Positions 14,205-26,000 of a DNA stretch of 64,000 nt are shown here, in pieces. The DNA is from Candidatus Poribacteria bacterium. GTDB lineage: Bacteria > Poribacteria > WGA-4E > WGA-3G. Each line of letters begins with the position of its first letter. Position 1 is the stretch's first letter. A model generated the notes under the pieces. That model saw nothing but the letters and a program-made list of their open reading frames with translations. It was not told the DNA's origin and did no database searches. The DNA lies in the NCBI GenBank assembly GCA_022821065.1, contig JAJEEK010000008.1:124001-188000 (forward strand), written 5' to 3'. Position numbers and translations under genes: made by a program.

Positions 14205-17200
14205 CTAAAAGATACGGTTAAAGCGTAAAATGACTATTGGATTTCGTAATGAGAACGATGAATCAAGTGCCTCTGAGACTTCAATAGCAAGACTCCAAGG
14301 TGTTAGGGTGCCAAACGGATCTATGAAGATGGAACCTCCGATCCCGACTGAAGTCTTAAGCTGTTCTGTGAATGCCTGAAAATTGGCAACAGGTGCGTTC
14401 CCGTACCACCAGATGCTACCTGTATCAAGAAAGCAGTTCAGTGTCCATCCGAATACATCTCCAGAATCTGTGTCGATTGTCTCATTGATGAGCCGATATT
14501 CAAGGTTGAGCAGAAATCGACTATCCCCGGCGAACCTGTTGAAATCATAGCCACGCGAAGTATTACCGCCGCCAAGGTGAAGTAAGCGTTGTCTGGGCAA
14601 TGGCGCGTCAGAAAAATCGCCTGCGACTCTAATGTTCAAGTTATGTGGGCCTGACAGAGGTGTGTAGCGCGCGATTTCAAATCGGTAGAAATTGAAATCG
14701 AAATCACCACCGAGATATTGCCCCGTCATCTCGACAGCAAACTGTCCGCGCCACCCCCGGCGAGTGCGTTCATTCGCGGAAAACAACGTATGGAAATTTT
14801 GTCTGGATATTGATCTATGGTCCCGGGTATCAAACGCGAAAACGAGAGCGATGTTTCTTAATTGCCCACGTTCAATCCGAGCATTGTCTCGCTTGCGTAT
14901 ATTTCGATTTAGGTAGCTCCAATCCGATGATTTAGAAAGGTTTTCGTGATTTTCTGCTGTGAATTCCAGTCTGAGATAACTTGATTCCGACGGTGCGTAG
15001 GTTATCCATCCCTGAGATCCCCAACGTTCATAGTAGTCTTGAAGTGCGGAACCATAAAAAGAGGCACTCAGGGAAGCATCGCCGTGATGTAGATAGGTAT
15101 TAGAACTGACATCGGTAAGTTTGTAGAAACTGCCCCTGAGTTTAAGCGGTTGCCGTTTAAAGAACCCTTTTTCAATACCGGCTTGATAGTTCCACATTTT
15201 GCTGGAGAATCCGCGGCTGATTGATCCAAAAACCTGCTCCGTGCCTGTGAATTGTGTCGTGAGTGTTCCGCCCGCGCCAAGCACTAAACCGTGGACACGA
15301 TTGAATTGAATAATCGGGAAACCACCGGGTTTGGCGATCGGTTGTTCCTCAATCTCGACGATCATGACATTTTTTCCGCCTTCGCGTTGGACTCGCCACC
15401 CGCGAATTGACTTAAAGTGCTCATTGTTTTCACGGAGTTCCCTACGCATTCGGTTCACTTTTGATTGTCCGAGCGTCCGGTGGTAAATATCTGATGCTTG
15501 TGAAACCTGTTCTCCATTATTGTCTTCGGTTTTTATAGCAAGAGCGGATAAGAGTTCCAAACGTGAAATCCGGTTGTTTCCGGTAAACCGAATTTCGTGT
15601 AAAGTGCCTTCATTGATATGAAATTCGAGGGCATCGTTGACGACTTGGTGTTTAACGGTAGCGAATTCATATCCACGATTTGAATAGAAATCGGCAATTA
15701 ACTGCTGCTTAAGTGCCGCCGCTGCGACAGCAATATAACCCGGATTCAGTTGAAACCATTCTTTGATAAGATATGCCGGGAAACTTCTATTTCCGTCAAT
15801 CTTAATCAGTCGAGCAGAGATTACCGGGGCTTCCGTGACTCGGATGTGGACGCTGAAAACCTGTGGAGTTCCTTGATTTTCAAGCGGAAGTTGTTCTTGT
15901 CTCGTTTCCAGACGCACATCTTGAAACCAGTCGTGATTCCGTAATTCTTCGATCAACCATGCGAGCTGCGAACCTGTGGTAATACTACCGGGTTGAATAG
16001 GGATATTCTGCAGGATAGCCTCTGTTGCGATTTTTGTATTCCCTTCAATCTCAATCGCGGAAACGAGGAATTGCGCCTCTGCTGTAAAAGTTTCGGAGGG
16101 TTCAGATGGCATCGTTACGAAGTTCAACAGTCCCATTGCCGGTGCGGAACGTTCAGAGAGTGCACCGACATACTGTTGTGCGGCATGGAGCCACCACGGA
16201 TGTTCTGTATCATAAGTTGGTTGCCAATAACTATACTCTCTCTCTGTGGTCAGAACAAGATCTTCTGCACTCCGGGTATCCGTGTATGCTTTACGGTGAA
16301 TGTTAAAAAGCCATCTATTGTCGCCAGCGGATCCGTCTTGCGCGTCTAAGCCAGCCGGTTTTTCCAACATCGCACGCGGAATGGCGATTTCAACGCTCCA
16401 AAAGGTGGTGGTAATCTCGGTTGCGACCTTCGCGTTTGAGTTCCAGTCGCTATCTGCGTCAAAATCTGTTTTTGTGGTATCCCGACTGAGTGTCAATTGA
16501 ACATCTTGAGGCGCGAATCGAAAATAAGGTGTTCCGGGTAGGTTGACCTGCTGATCAAAGAGCGCGCCAATAGGATTGATAACAAAGTGGTAGTAGGTAT
16601 CGGTCTTCAGATTCGGATCCATCAGGATTTCGATGCATTCGTCTTCCCAAATCGGAGAGTCGTTTTGTGTCTGTGAGATGTGCGGGATCTGTGCTTCTCG
16701 GATATGTGCTTTTACGCCGATATAGAGGTGTTCGGAGTCCCACAATAAAGAGGTCTGTGTCGGGTTCTGTGGTTCACCTGTGCCATCCGCGTTCTGAAAA
16801 GGCGAGAGTGGACTTGCCCGCTGCCACGCTATTTCAGAGATATTACCATCAATGACCGGAGGGTGTGCTGTCTCCAGTACGGTTTGTGAAAAACCAGTGA
16901 GTGAATCTGACGAAGGATCCGGGGATCCATTCTCTGCTTCCGATGAACTGGGTAGAATCGAGATCGCATTGGTCGTTTTCAAACGAAATAGCGGACCTCC
17001 ACCGTTAATAATGGTTAGAGATGTGGCGTTGTCAATTTGTGCCGGTAGATTGACAACAATCTGCCGTTTTTCGCTTTCAAGTTCAGCATCGACAGCGTAA
17101 TCTTCGGGTAATTCTAATCGGATACCGCCACCGTGTGCGGTCACATCCATCGGTGCCGCGACAGTATCGAGTATAATCAACCGGACTGAACCGTTTTGTG

Positions 17201-17891
17201 TCAGTAATGTGTTTTGTCCATGCGTTAGCAAAATTTTTCCGCCTATATTTCCTTTTTTGGCAGAGATGTTGTAGTTCCCCAAAGTTTCATCTAACACGAC
17301 GTTCCCTGTATCTGTCGTAACTTCTATCTTGCCTCGGATACATTTCAGACGGATATTACCTGTTTTGTTTTTGATGCTAAGGGCGACGTCTGCGGGGGTG
17401 TTAATCGTCCATTTTAGTCGGAGTTGATCGTTAAGTGTCGCTTGCAGGTCAGGCATATTCGCGAGCGGGTTTGGTTTTGCGTCGGGAGTATCATCTGTTG
17501 GCAATTGGGCCCCTAACTGGAGTGTGCCGTCGCTGCGTGTTTCTATTATCGAGATGTTATCAAGGTATGCACGTATAAGCGTGTCGTGTTCGGTATTTGT
17601 TGCTTGCATCTGTTTTTCGAGCTTGACCTTGATACTATCTTCTTCAATGGCAATTATTTCGATGTCTCCGGGGATCTCCAGATTCAGTTTAATTTGGTAA
17701 ATATCTTGAAAATTAAGGGTTTTCTCCGATGTCGTTTGTAGTGTTAATGCCTGTTTCTGCGTCGGAATAGGCGTACTGGGTGTGTCTTGGGAATTGAACG
17801 CTGCGACAGATAAGATAGGTAGGTTAAGTACAATCGTAAATGCAGATAGTAGATATAGAGAAATGAGGGTTGGACGACGTATAGGTAACAT
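14205..17891 (-). CDS. Omp85/BamA-like barrel fused to DUF4097-like and CBM9-like domains
   Basis: 1228 residues. A signal peptide (1-31) is followed by about 250 residues (55-300) of DUF4097-like beta-helix repeats (NKTGNIRLKCIRGKIEVTT). Residues 340-575 look like a CBM9/DUF5916-type module, starting PPVIDGNISEIAWQRA and including DSEHLYIGVKAHI. From 609 there are three POTRA-like repeats (VSAIEIEGNTKIATEAI; RLIKIDGNRSF; LHEIRFTGNNRI). The last ~360 residues are a surface-antigen (D15) barrel, with LLHLGGGNTSRGYDF and a C-terminal Phe beta-signal (VILRFNRIF). Omp85 proteins insert or move proteins across the outer membrane. Putting a sugar-binding-like module and a beta-helix before the POTRAs is unusual. 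It appears monocistronic. Confidence 0.88.
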   Translation of the reverse strand: MLPIRRPTLISLYLLSAFTIVLNLPILSVAAFNSQDTPSTPIPTQKQALTLQTTSEKTLNFQDIYQIKLNLEIPGDIEIIAIEEDSIKVKLEKQMQATNTEHDTLIRAYLDNISIIETRSDGTLQLGAQLPTDDTPDAKPNPLANMPDLQATLNDQLRLKWTINTPADVALSIKNKTGNIRLKCIRGKIEVTTDTGNVVLDETLGNYNISAKKGNIGGKILLTHGQNTLLTQNGSVRLIILDTVAAPMDVTAHGGGIRLELPEDYAVDAELESEKRQIVVNLPAQIDNATSLTIINGGGPLFRLKTTNAISILPSSSEAENGSPDPSSDSLTGFSQTVLETAHPPVIDGNISEIAWQRASPLSPFQNADGTGEPQNPTQTSLLWDSEHLYIGVKAHIREAQIPHISQTQNDSPIWEDECIEILMDPNLKTDTYYHFVINPIGALFDQQVNLPGTPYFRFAPQDVQLTLSRDTTKTDFDADSDWNSNAKVATEITTTFWSVEIAIPRAMLEKPAGLDAQDGSAGDNRWLFNIHRKAYTDTRSAEDLVLTTEREYSYWQPTYDTEHPWWLHAAQQYVGALSERSAPAMGLLNFVTMPSEPSETFTAEAQFLVSAIEIEGNTKIATEAILQNIPIQPGSITTGSQLAWLIEELRNHDWFQDVRLETRQEQLPLENQGTPQVFSVHIRVTEAPVISARLIKIDGNRSFPAYLIKEWFQLNPGYIAVAAAALKQQLIADFYSNRGYEFATVKHQVVNDALEFHINEGTLHEIRFTGNNRISRLELLSALAIKTEDNNGEQVSQASDIYHRTLGQSKVNRMRRELRENNEHFKSIRGWRVQREGGKNVMIVEIEEQPIAKPGGFPIIQFNRVHGLVLGAGGTLTTQFTGTEQVFGSISRGFSSKMWNYQAGIEKGFFKRQPLKLRGSFYKLTDVSSNTYLHHGDASLSASFYGSALQDYYERWGSQGWITYAPSESSYLRLEFTAENHENLSKSSDWSYLNRNIRKRDNARIERGQLRNIALVFAFDTRDHRSISRQNFHTLFSANERTRRGWRGQFAVEMTGQYLGGDFDFNFYRFEIARYTPLSGPHNLNIRVAGDFSDAPLPRQRLLHLGGGNTSRGYDFNRFAGDSRFLLNLEYRLINETIDTDSGDVFGWTLNCFLDTGSIWWYGNAPVANFQAFTEQLKTSVGIGGSIFIDPFGTLTPWSLAIEVSEALDSSFSLRNPIVILRFNRIF

Positions 17892-17981
17892 TTCAGGGAT
17901 ATCCGTTTTATTTCGTATGCCGTTTTATTTCGTATGCGTGGGACTGAAAAATGGAGATGAAGGTTTTATCGACAGAATTCC

Positions 17982-18010
17982 TTGACACATTTAAAATAAT
18001 ACTTTATACT
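17982..18010 (+). promoter_or_regulatory. Sigma-70-type promoter for the gene at 18138
   Basis: TTGACA (17982-17987), a 17-base spacer, and TATACT (18005-18010). It is near consensus, about 120 bases before the isomerase-like start, in the divergent gap with the barrel-protein gene. Confidence 0.7.
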
Positions 18011-18137
18011 TATTACAAAAGTCAAGCAGTTTTTTCGTACCCTTTATCGCGATTAGAGCGTTTTTATTCTTTTAAAGAAGATGATAAGCATAAAAACGGA
18101 GGAGTGGCGTCGGAATGCTGCGCGGAGGAGAAGAAAG

Positions 18138-19190
18138 ATGAGTGAATCTTTTGAAGGAGCAACGGCGTACGCGTTCTCCTTCGGACCTTGGAACATACAC
18201 GAAGGATCAGACCCATTTGGACCCGCTGTTCGGGAATCGTATAGTTTTGATGAGAAGGTAGGATTTTACCGTGATCTCGGGTTCGTTGGCATACAGTTTC
18301 ATGACGACGACATTGTTCCTGATATTGATGGCAAGACGCATTCGCAATTGATGGCGCAAACAAAAACTGTGAAAGCACAACTCGATGACCAGGGTCTAAC
18401 AGCGGAGGTGGTAGCACCACGTCTCTGGGAATCGCCGCAAACAATTGATGGTGCTTACACCTCAAATTCGCCGAAAGAACGGCAGTATGCGTTGGATCGT
18501 TCAAAACGGTGTGTGGATATTGCCAACGAAATTGGGTGTAGGAACCTTGTGTTGTGGCTTGCGCGTGAAGGCACTTACATCCGCGAAACGAAATCGTCGG
18601 CAGATGCTGTTGGACAGATCCTGGATGCTATCAATGCGTTGCTCGAATACGACTCGGAGATCCGTATTCTGATTGAACCGAAACCGAATGAGCCGATGGA
18701 CATTGCGTACATTCCGACGATTGGACATGCGATTGGGTTGGCTTATGCGAGCACTGCGCCAGAACGGGTTGGTGGCTTAATTGAGAGCGCGCACGCGATT
18801 CTCGCGGGTTTAGAGCCGTCGGATGAAATGGGGTACGCGCTCTATCATAAGAAACTTTGGAGTGTCCATCTCAACGACCAGAACGGGCTTAAATTCGACC
18901 AGGATAAGGCGTTCGGCTCTGTTAACTTGCGTCGGGCATTTAATCAGGTCCGGATACTTGAAGAGAACGGATACGGTAGAAATGGCGAATTCGTCGGATT
19001 AGACGTAAAAGTGATGCGAACGCAGCCGCGTGACATCTCCACAAAACACCTATTGAGTAGCCGCCGAACCTTCCTTAACTTGCTTGAGAAGGTGCGAACT
19101 TATGATAAAAAAGTCGAACAGGAGTTTATCGCTGCCCGAGACTATGAAGGCTTGGATTTTTATATCCTTGAACACCTTCTTGACATGTAA
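18138..19190 (+). CDS. Xylose-isomerase-like TIM-barrel protein
   Basis: 350 residues from the ATG at 18138-18140, with GGAGGAG at 18124-18130 as the ribosome site. A longer frame to 18081 has no such site. The TIM-barrel AP-endonuclease-2 fold is suggested by VGFYRDLGFVGIQFHDDDI, NLVLWLAREGTY, LIEPKPNEP and WSVHLNDQNGLKFDQDKAFG. The Glu, His and Asp in the last two could be metal ligands, as in xylose and rhamnose isomerases. The motif VHLNDQ resembles true xylose isomerases more than the short epimerases. The substrate is not evident. A promoter lies at 17982-18010, and a kinase-like gene follows on the same strand after 83 bases. Confidence 0.8.
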   Translation: MSESFEGATAYAFSFGPWNIHEGSDPFGPAVRESYSFDEKVGFYRDLGFVGIQFHDDDIVPDIDGKTHSQLMAQTKTVKAQLDDQGLTAEVVAPRLWESPQTIDGAYTSNSPKERQYALDRSKRCVDIANEIGCRNLVLWLAREGTYIRETKSSADAVGQILDAINALLEYDSEIRILIEPKPNEPMDIAYIPTIGHAIGLAYASTAPERVGGLIESAHAILAGLEPSDEMGYALYHKKLWSVHLNDQNGLKFDQDKAFGSVNLRRAFNQVRILEENGYGRNGEFVGLDVKVMRTQPRDISTKHLLSSRRTFLNLLEKVRTYDKKVEQEFIAARDYEGLDFYILEHLLDM

Positions 19191-19273
19191 TACCTATTGA
19201 TGTGCTCGGTTTTTCGTGGACGGTGCGTCAATTCAATGGCGTGTAACTTAGGCAGCAGAGGATATAAACAGAA

Positions 19274-19924
19274 ATGACAACGGATAAGAATCCCCTACAC
19301 GAGGTTATTGGTCCCCGTTATCACGCAGTGATGCTTGTCGGTCCGCCCGGTGTAGGTAAAGGAACACAGGGAAAAATGCTGGCGCAGATCCCGGGCATCT
19401 TCCATATCTCAAGTGGAGATATGTTCCGAGAACTTGATACGAATTCCAAATACGGCCAAATCTTCCAGGAGTACGCGCGCGTCGGCAAATTAGTCCCCGA
19501 TGAGATCACGATCGAAATTTGGCAGCATTACATGGATACGAAGGTGCGCGAAGGGATTTACGCGCCAGAATGCGACCTGCTTATTCTTGACGGTATTCCA
19601 CGGAACATTACACAAGCGAGGTTAATAGAGCCGTATATAGAGGTTTTTAAAATCATCTACATGATTTGTGAAGACCGCGAAGTGATGTTCAAACGGATCC
19701 GGGGACGCTCACTCAAAGAGAACCGGATTGATGATTCGGAAGAGCTTGTGGTGCGTTACCGATGGGACGTTTACAAACGTGAAACGGAACCGCTGATTGA
19801 TCACTATCCACAAGAACTCATACGGCTCATTGATGCGGACAACATCGCATCGGATGTGCTTCTTCAAATACTCTCCGCCATCGTCCCTATCCAGAAGAAA
19901 TATTTCAAGCCACCGCTGATGTAG
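19274..19924 (+). CDS. Adenylate-kinase-like nucleoside monophosphate kinase
   Basis: 216 residues. The Walker A loop MLVGPPGVGKGTQGKML is exact for adenylate kinases, and HISSGDMFRE is the NMP-binding region. LILDGIPRNITQA corresponds to the LDGFPR motif with Ile for Phe. The LID region (RGRSLKENRIDDSEELVVRYR) is short and lacks the four-Cys zinc site. Adenylate kinases pass a phosphate between ATP and AMP in the cytoplasm. The changed LDG(I)PR motif and the extra N-terminal residues suggest a paralogue rather than the housekeeping adk, so I leave the symbol empty. It follows the isomerase-like gene by 83 bases. Confidence 0.85.
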   Translation: MTTDKNPLHEVIGPRYHAVMLVGPPGVGKGTQGKMLAQIPGIFHISSGDMFRELDTNSKYGQIFQEYARVGKLVPDEITIEIWQHYMDTKVREGIYAPECDLLILDGIPRNITQARLIEPYIEVFKIIYMICEDREVMFKRIRGRSLKENRIDDSEELVVRYRWDVYKRETEPLIDHYPQELIRLIDADNIASDVLLQILSAIVPIQKKYFKPPLM

Positions 19925-20037
19925 GTACAGGGGTATTTCGTTTTACATATTCACTTTGTATATATGGATATGTCTTCCACTGTAGAAACACACGGCGCTC
20001 GCGATCTTACGAAAAAACGTTAACACCTATATCGGCC

Positions 20038-23000
20038 TCACTTATCGGTTTTCAGGGCACCGAGGGTCGTCAGGTGCTTCCCGTCTGCCGAGAGATACCC
20101 CTTTATTCGAGTGGTCGCTAATACCTGCTGCTGTCCGCTATACGAGACTTCTTGTATCTGGTAATAGTAGACGGCATCGGTTTTTGGGGGTTTCTCAACG
20201 TAGGTATACGTCTGCCGTTCGGCTGTGGTGCCCGCGCCTTGAATCAGCTTCGGATTCACCCGGATGAACCCGTCCTTGCGCTGCGTGCTCCGATAGAGGT
20301 GGAACCCGGCGTTCTCCAGGGATGATTCCGTTGTCCATGAGACCACCACGGTGTCTGTGTCCCGCACGGCTTCAAAACGCGACAGGACCACCGGGAGCGG
20401 TCCCCCCTTGCGATACCCGGGATTGCCTACATCCGATGCGTGCCCGTAATAGGTCATTATCAGAGGCGGAACGGTGGCTGTAGCCACCCACGCCTCCGGG
20501 TGTCTGCCATCCAAGGGAAACCCCCGTTTTTCATACAACCGTCGGATCGAGGCACGCGCCCCTTCGTGCGTTTCACCGGGGGGCCATGTCCAGGCAGGCG
20601 TATCTGCGGTGAACGGATTGCCATCAAGGTTACCGACGGTATCGACAACGTTGCCGGTGGCATCTGTGAGTTGGATCAAAAATCCTTCGCTGCTGAGCAA
20701 GTACTGCCACTGCTTTGGGGCACGAAACGCCTTCGGGTGCCGTTGAGAGAGATTGTAGGTCCGGTTTTCAGTGAAATGCCGCGAATGTCTGCCGCGCTGG
20801 GTTATCAACAGCACCGTCTGCTTCGGTAACACATCAAACGCCTCAAGGTTCATAATAATCTGCTGAGGCTCGCCGGCGTGCCGCGTTTCAACGACGAGCC
20901 GATAGTCTTTTAGGTTCACGGCACCGGTAAAGGACGGGTTATAGAGTTCAATCCATTGGGGCAAGCCGTCTCGATCCTGCGTTTGCGTTGTAAACATGAT
21001 CTCAGAGATACTCAAGGCGACCGTTGGACTGGTGCCGGGCAGGATCTGGTGTAGGAAGCCGGGTGTCGAAATATCGGACGGATGTCCGTAATAGTGTGTC
21101 ACCGCGACGGCGACCGCCATAGCAGGCAGCCACCCAGCAGCCTGCGTGCCTTCCAACACATCACCGTCAAACCGCCGGAGCAGCGAAGAACGGTGTCCTT
21201 GGGGTGTCTTGCTGTCGGGTAGCGTCCATGTCGGCAGATCGTCGGTGCCTGGGTCGCCATCGAGGGTGCCGCAGGTATCAACGCCGCGCCCTGTGGGGTG
21301 TATCAGTTTTAGAGAAAAACCGTCTCTGCTGAGGAGGGTGTTTCTCAGACGTCGGTGACTGAACGCATCCGGGTGTGCCGCAGCGAGGTCATAAACCCGA
21401 TTCGGCGGCAGCGCGCCTGAGTGCCTCCCCTTCCCGTTTACCAAAAGCACCGTCTGCTTCGGTGGGATCTCGAGCGAATTGAGTGTCAGGGTTGCGGCGC
21501 GATGTGTGGTGCCGGTCCGGTTTTCGACCTCCAACTGCCAACTTTCCAAATCCACGGGTGTTGCCGACGCATTATAGAGTTCGATCCATTCGGGGAGCGC
21601 GCCCGAGGGCCCCTGTGTTTCGGACATCAGTTCGCTGATCCGAACTTCATCGGGTAAGGTCGGGTTGAACACACCCGCTGCCTGCGTGTCAGGAGTGAAG
21701 AGGGCATGCGGTTGAGTTTCACGTGCGGTGGGCGTATCCGAGACCCCTGGTGGCGATGCCGTCAGCGTCCATGCGGTGGCGAGATACCCGCGTTGGCGTG
21801 CATCTGTGCGCTGATAGGTACCGGTCTCACTCAGGGGTGCCGCCGGCGCACCCGGATGCGGTGTATAGCCCAGGGGCCAGTCGTAAAGGCTTCGGAAATA
21901 ATCACCCGCCATATCCTCAATCGCCTCGGGGGTGCCGTTTTTCCCGAGCGCGTGCCGCAAAATCAGGAGATACGGTGTCTCCGGGAGCTGCAGGTTAGGT
22001 GCCACGAGATACGGATGCTGGGCCCCACGTCTCTGGCTTGCCTCTGGGGTGATATTCAGTCCATCGACAATCACCGTCTCATCGGGTTCGGTGTTCGTAA
22101 TGAGCAGCACGCCACCGCCGGGTAACGTGTAATCGGGGAACCACACCATGCCGACATCTTCATCGGGATTCGCACCGTCGCTCGTGATGCTGCTAATCGT
22201 CCAATTTCTGAGCCGTACCGCCGTCTCAGAGATGTTCTTGAGTTCGATATAGTCGCCTATGTCGTTTGCGGCATTGCGTATTTTGTTGAAAGCGAGACGC
22301 TGTGTGACCGGCAGTGTCGCAAATGCGTCGGGGGCATACGCGTGCAGCGGTGATGCGATGGCTGTCCAGGCGGTGGCGAGATACCCGCGTTGGCGTGCAT
22401 CTGTGCGCTGATAGGTGCCTGCCTCGCTTAGCGGTGCCGCCGGTGCCCCCGGACGCAGGGTATGTGCCAGGGGCCAGACCTGTGTATTGTCATGAGTTCG
22501 GAAATAATCACCCGCGACATCCTCAATCGCCTCGGGAGTGCCGTTTTTCCCGAGCGCGTGCCGCAAAATCAGGAGATACGGTGTCTCCGGGAGGTGCAAA
22601 TCCGGGGCAACAAAATAGGAGCGCTGTGCCTCCATATCCTGTGCCTCCATATCCTGTGCGTCCGGCGCAATATTGCGTCCATCAAAAATCGCCATCCCTG
22701 GGTCCGTCTTGAGAATCAACAGCACGCCATTGACCCGTAACGTGTAATCGGGGAACTGCACAATACCGACATCTTCATCTGCCGCTTCCCCCGTACTTGC
22801 GATACAGCTAATCTCCCAATGTTTCAGCCGTACCGCCGTCTCAGAGATGTTCTTGAGTTCGATATAGTCTATAAAATTGTTTGCGTTATCACCGTCGTTG
22901 TGTATTTTATTGAAAACAAGACGCTGTGTCACCGGCAGCACAGGGGCGGGATCCTGCCGGTAGCCGGGCGTGCCAAGACACATGGATGCCGGGGCATACC

Positions 23001-26000
23001 GATCATACCCGATGCCCCCATGATACCCGCTCGACATCCACGCCGCAGCAAGATACCCCGGCTGGTCTAAGTTCCGACGCTGCCACGCCCCAAAATGCGC
23101 CAACGGTGCCAACGGCGCCATCGCGCGAGGCACGTTGGCATGCGGATAAACTTCGGTACCGTCGGGCAATGTTGTGAGCGCATAATTCCCCGCCACATCC
23201 TCAATCGTCCGCTCGCCGTATTCCGGCACCTGCTGTAAAATCAGGAGATACGGGATATCCGGGAGTTTCAAGGCAGGTGCGACGAGATACAGATGCTGCG
23301 CCCCGCGCTGGCGCCTACCCGTGGCGATATTCAGCCCCCCAGCAAGCACCGTCTCGCTCGGATCTCTGTTCGTAATCAGAAGCACCTCACCCATCGGCAC
23401 CGTGTAGTCCGGAAGCGACACAATGTCTACCTCTTCATCGACTAACTGACCGGTGTTGACAACAATGCTGATTTGCCAATGTTTGAGATGGACCCCTTCA
23501 CTACAGACGTTCTTGAGTTCGACCCAGTCGTGGGTGTCGTTAGCGGCGTTGCGGATTTCGTTGAAAGCGAGCCGATACGCCGGTAAAGAAGGCGACGGGT
23601 CGCGCCGGTAGCCGGGGGTTCCGAGAGATACCGACACCTCAACATGCCGATCATACCCGATGCCCCCACGATACCCGCTCGGCATCCACGCCGCTGCGAG
23701 ATACCCCGGCTGGTCGAGACGCTGACGCTGATAGACACCAACATCCATCAACGGGGCTGTTGACGCGGGTAAGTCCGGCGTGTCGGGATCGGAATAGACT
23801 TCGGTGCCGTCGGGGAACACCTCGAAATATAAACTTCCCGCAGCATCAATAAGCGTTGGAGTCGGGCTCGCGTTTCCCGGCACGACGTGTTGTAAAATCA
23901 GGAGAAAAGGGGTGTGGGGCAGTCGCAAATCCGGCGCGACGAAATACGGATGCTGTGCCCCGCGCTGGCGTGCACCTGTGGCGATATTGAATCCACTCGC
24001 AAGATGTGTCCGGCTCGGATCGGTTTGCGTAACTAACACCACCGCTCCTGCGGGTAACACAAAGTTGGGGAATGAGATCACATCTGTTCCGATTTGGCCA
24101 CCCAGTTCGACAGGGTAGATTGTGATCAGTCGCATCTGCCATTCAGAGAGGTCAAGCGGTGTATTACACACGTTTTTCAGTTCAATCCAATCGTTTGTAT
24201 GGTCTGAAAAGTTGCCGATTTCGTTGAAGATAAGGGATTGTGTGCCGAAAGGCATAAAGGCACGCGGGCCTGACAAGACAAGCGGGCCTGACCCACCCCC
24301 GCCAACAGATGGGGCAACGGGCGGTCTTACTGGGCGTTCTACAGTGATGGTTAGCGTCTGGGTCGCCGTGAGCTCACGGTCGCCGACACCGCTCGTCGCT
24401 GTGAGGATAAGCATATAGACGTTGCTATTCGCCGCACTCCCAGGCATCTCAAAATCTGGGGCAGTCTTGAAACGTAGCATATCCATCGGGCTGCTCGCCC
24501 CACTGAGTTCAAATAACGAGGCATCCGCCCCACCCGTTATCGTATACCCTGTAATCGCATCCTCTGCATCCGGATCTTCCGCGACGACTGTGATAACTTC
24601 TGTTGTATTCTCTAAAACATTTACCGTTGAAGCACTCGTGAAAACAGGTGGATTATTCGGGAATACAGTGATGGTCAGCGTCTGGGTCGCCGTGAGTTCA
24701 CGGTCGCCGACACCGCTCGTCGCTGTGAGGATAAGCATATAAACGTTGCTATTCGCTGCACTCCCAGGCATCTCAAAATCTGGGGCAGTCTTGAAACGTA
24801 GCATATCCATCGGGCTGCTCGCCCCACTGAGTTCAAATAACGAGGCATCCGCACCCCCCGTTATCGCATACCCTGTAATCGCATCTTCTGCATCCGGGTC
24901 TTCCGCGACGACTGTGATAACCTCTGTTGTATTCTCTAAAACATTTACCGTTGAAGCACTCGTGAAAACAGGTGGATTGTTCGGGGATATGGCTGTTGCG
25001 GTGAATGTGACTTTGAGTTCGTCATGTGAGGGCCCCTCTTCTGATGGGCGTGTATTCGCAGGGACGATTGCCTCTATAGTGTGTGTGTCGTCAACATTGC
25101 CGAGGGTGATCGTCCACGATGACAATCCATCATCGCCTGTTAGAGCACTTCCTTCAGAAACCGTATCATCGGGGGCAGTAACCCGCCACGTAACTGGCAC
25201 CTTCGCGAACCTGTCGTTCTTGAAATCACCGAACGACTGAGAAATCGTATTAGAGGCACGCACCGCAAACGTGTGCCTTGTCCTGGGACCGCCGACATGA
25301 TTTTCCGCAGATGCGCGCTCGAGTGCAGGTACACCGGGTGTATATCTGACACCAGAAATTCCCCCGGCGATGAGAGCAGGAATGTGTGTGTAGAGGGATT
25401 CATAGTCCAGCCCCCAGTTCCAGTTTAGACGAAGGTCCGTGGTGTTCGTTCCTACGGCCTTTCCCTTGCTCATGAGATCCACTAAGGGCGAGATATCCTT
25501 CAGAAGCCAACCTTTACCTATACCAGGTGCGTAAAGTAAATCTCCCTCAGGATCGTGGGACATGTAACTCAGATTCAGTTTTTCCAGCACCAGATCAGCT
25601 GGTAAACTTCGCAGCGCGGATAGGTCAGAGATCGGGGTTCTCGAAAGCGATAGATCCTTTAGTTTTGATAAAGAGGGTAGTGCCTTTGATAGACTATCCT
25701 GCGTAACGCTCGTCCGAGTAAGCCATAGTGTCTCCAGATTTACGAAATGCTGCACGGCCGAGACATCTTCCAGCCCGCTATTTCCTGAAAGGTACAGCTG
25801 CTCTAAACTGGTGAGCTGACTGAGATGTGATATGTTCCTGACATCACAGGTGTCCAGATCGAGGAAGGTCAGGTTTGTTAAATTTGACAGGTGTGAGACA
25901 TCTAACGGGTTATCCATTACACCATCGCGGTTGCCGTTAAGCCGTAACTGTACCAATGCCGTCTTATTTTTCAGCACGGAGAGACCTGTAACACGTTGAT

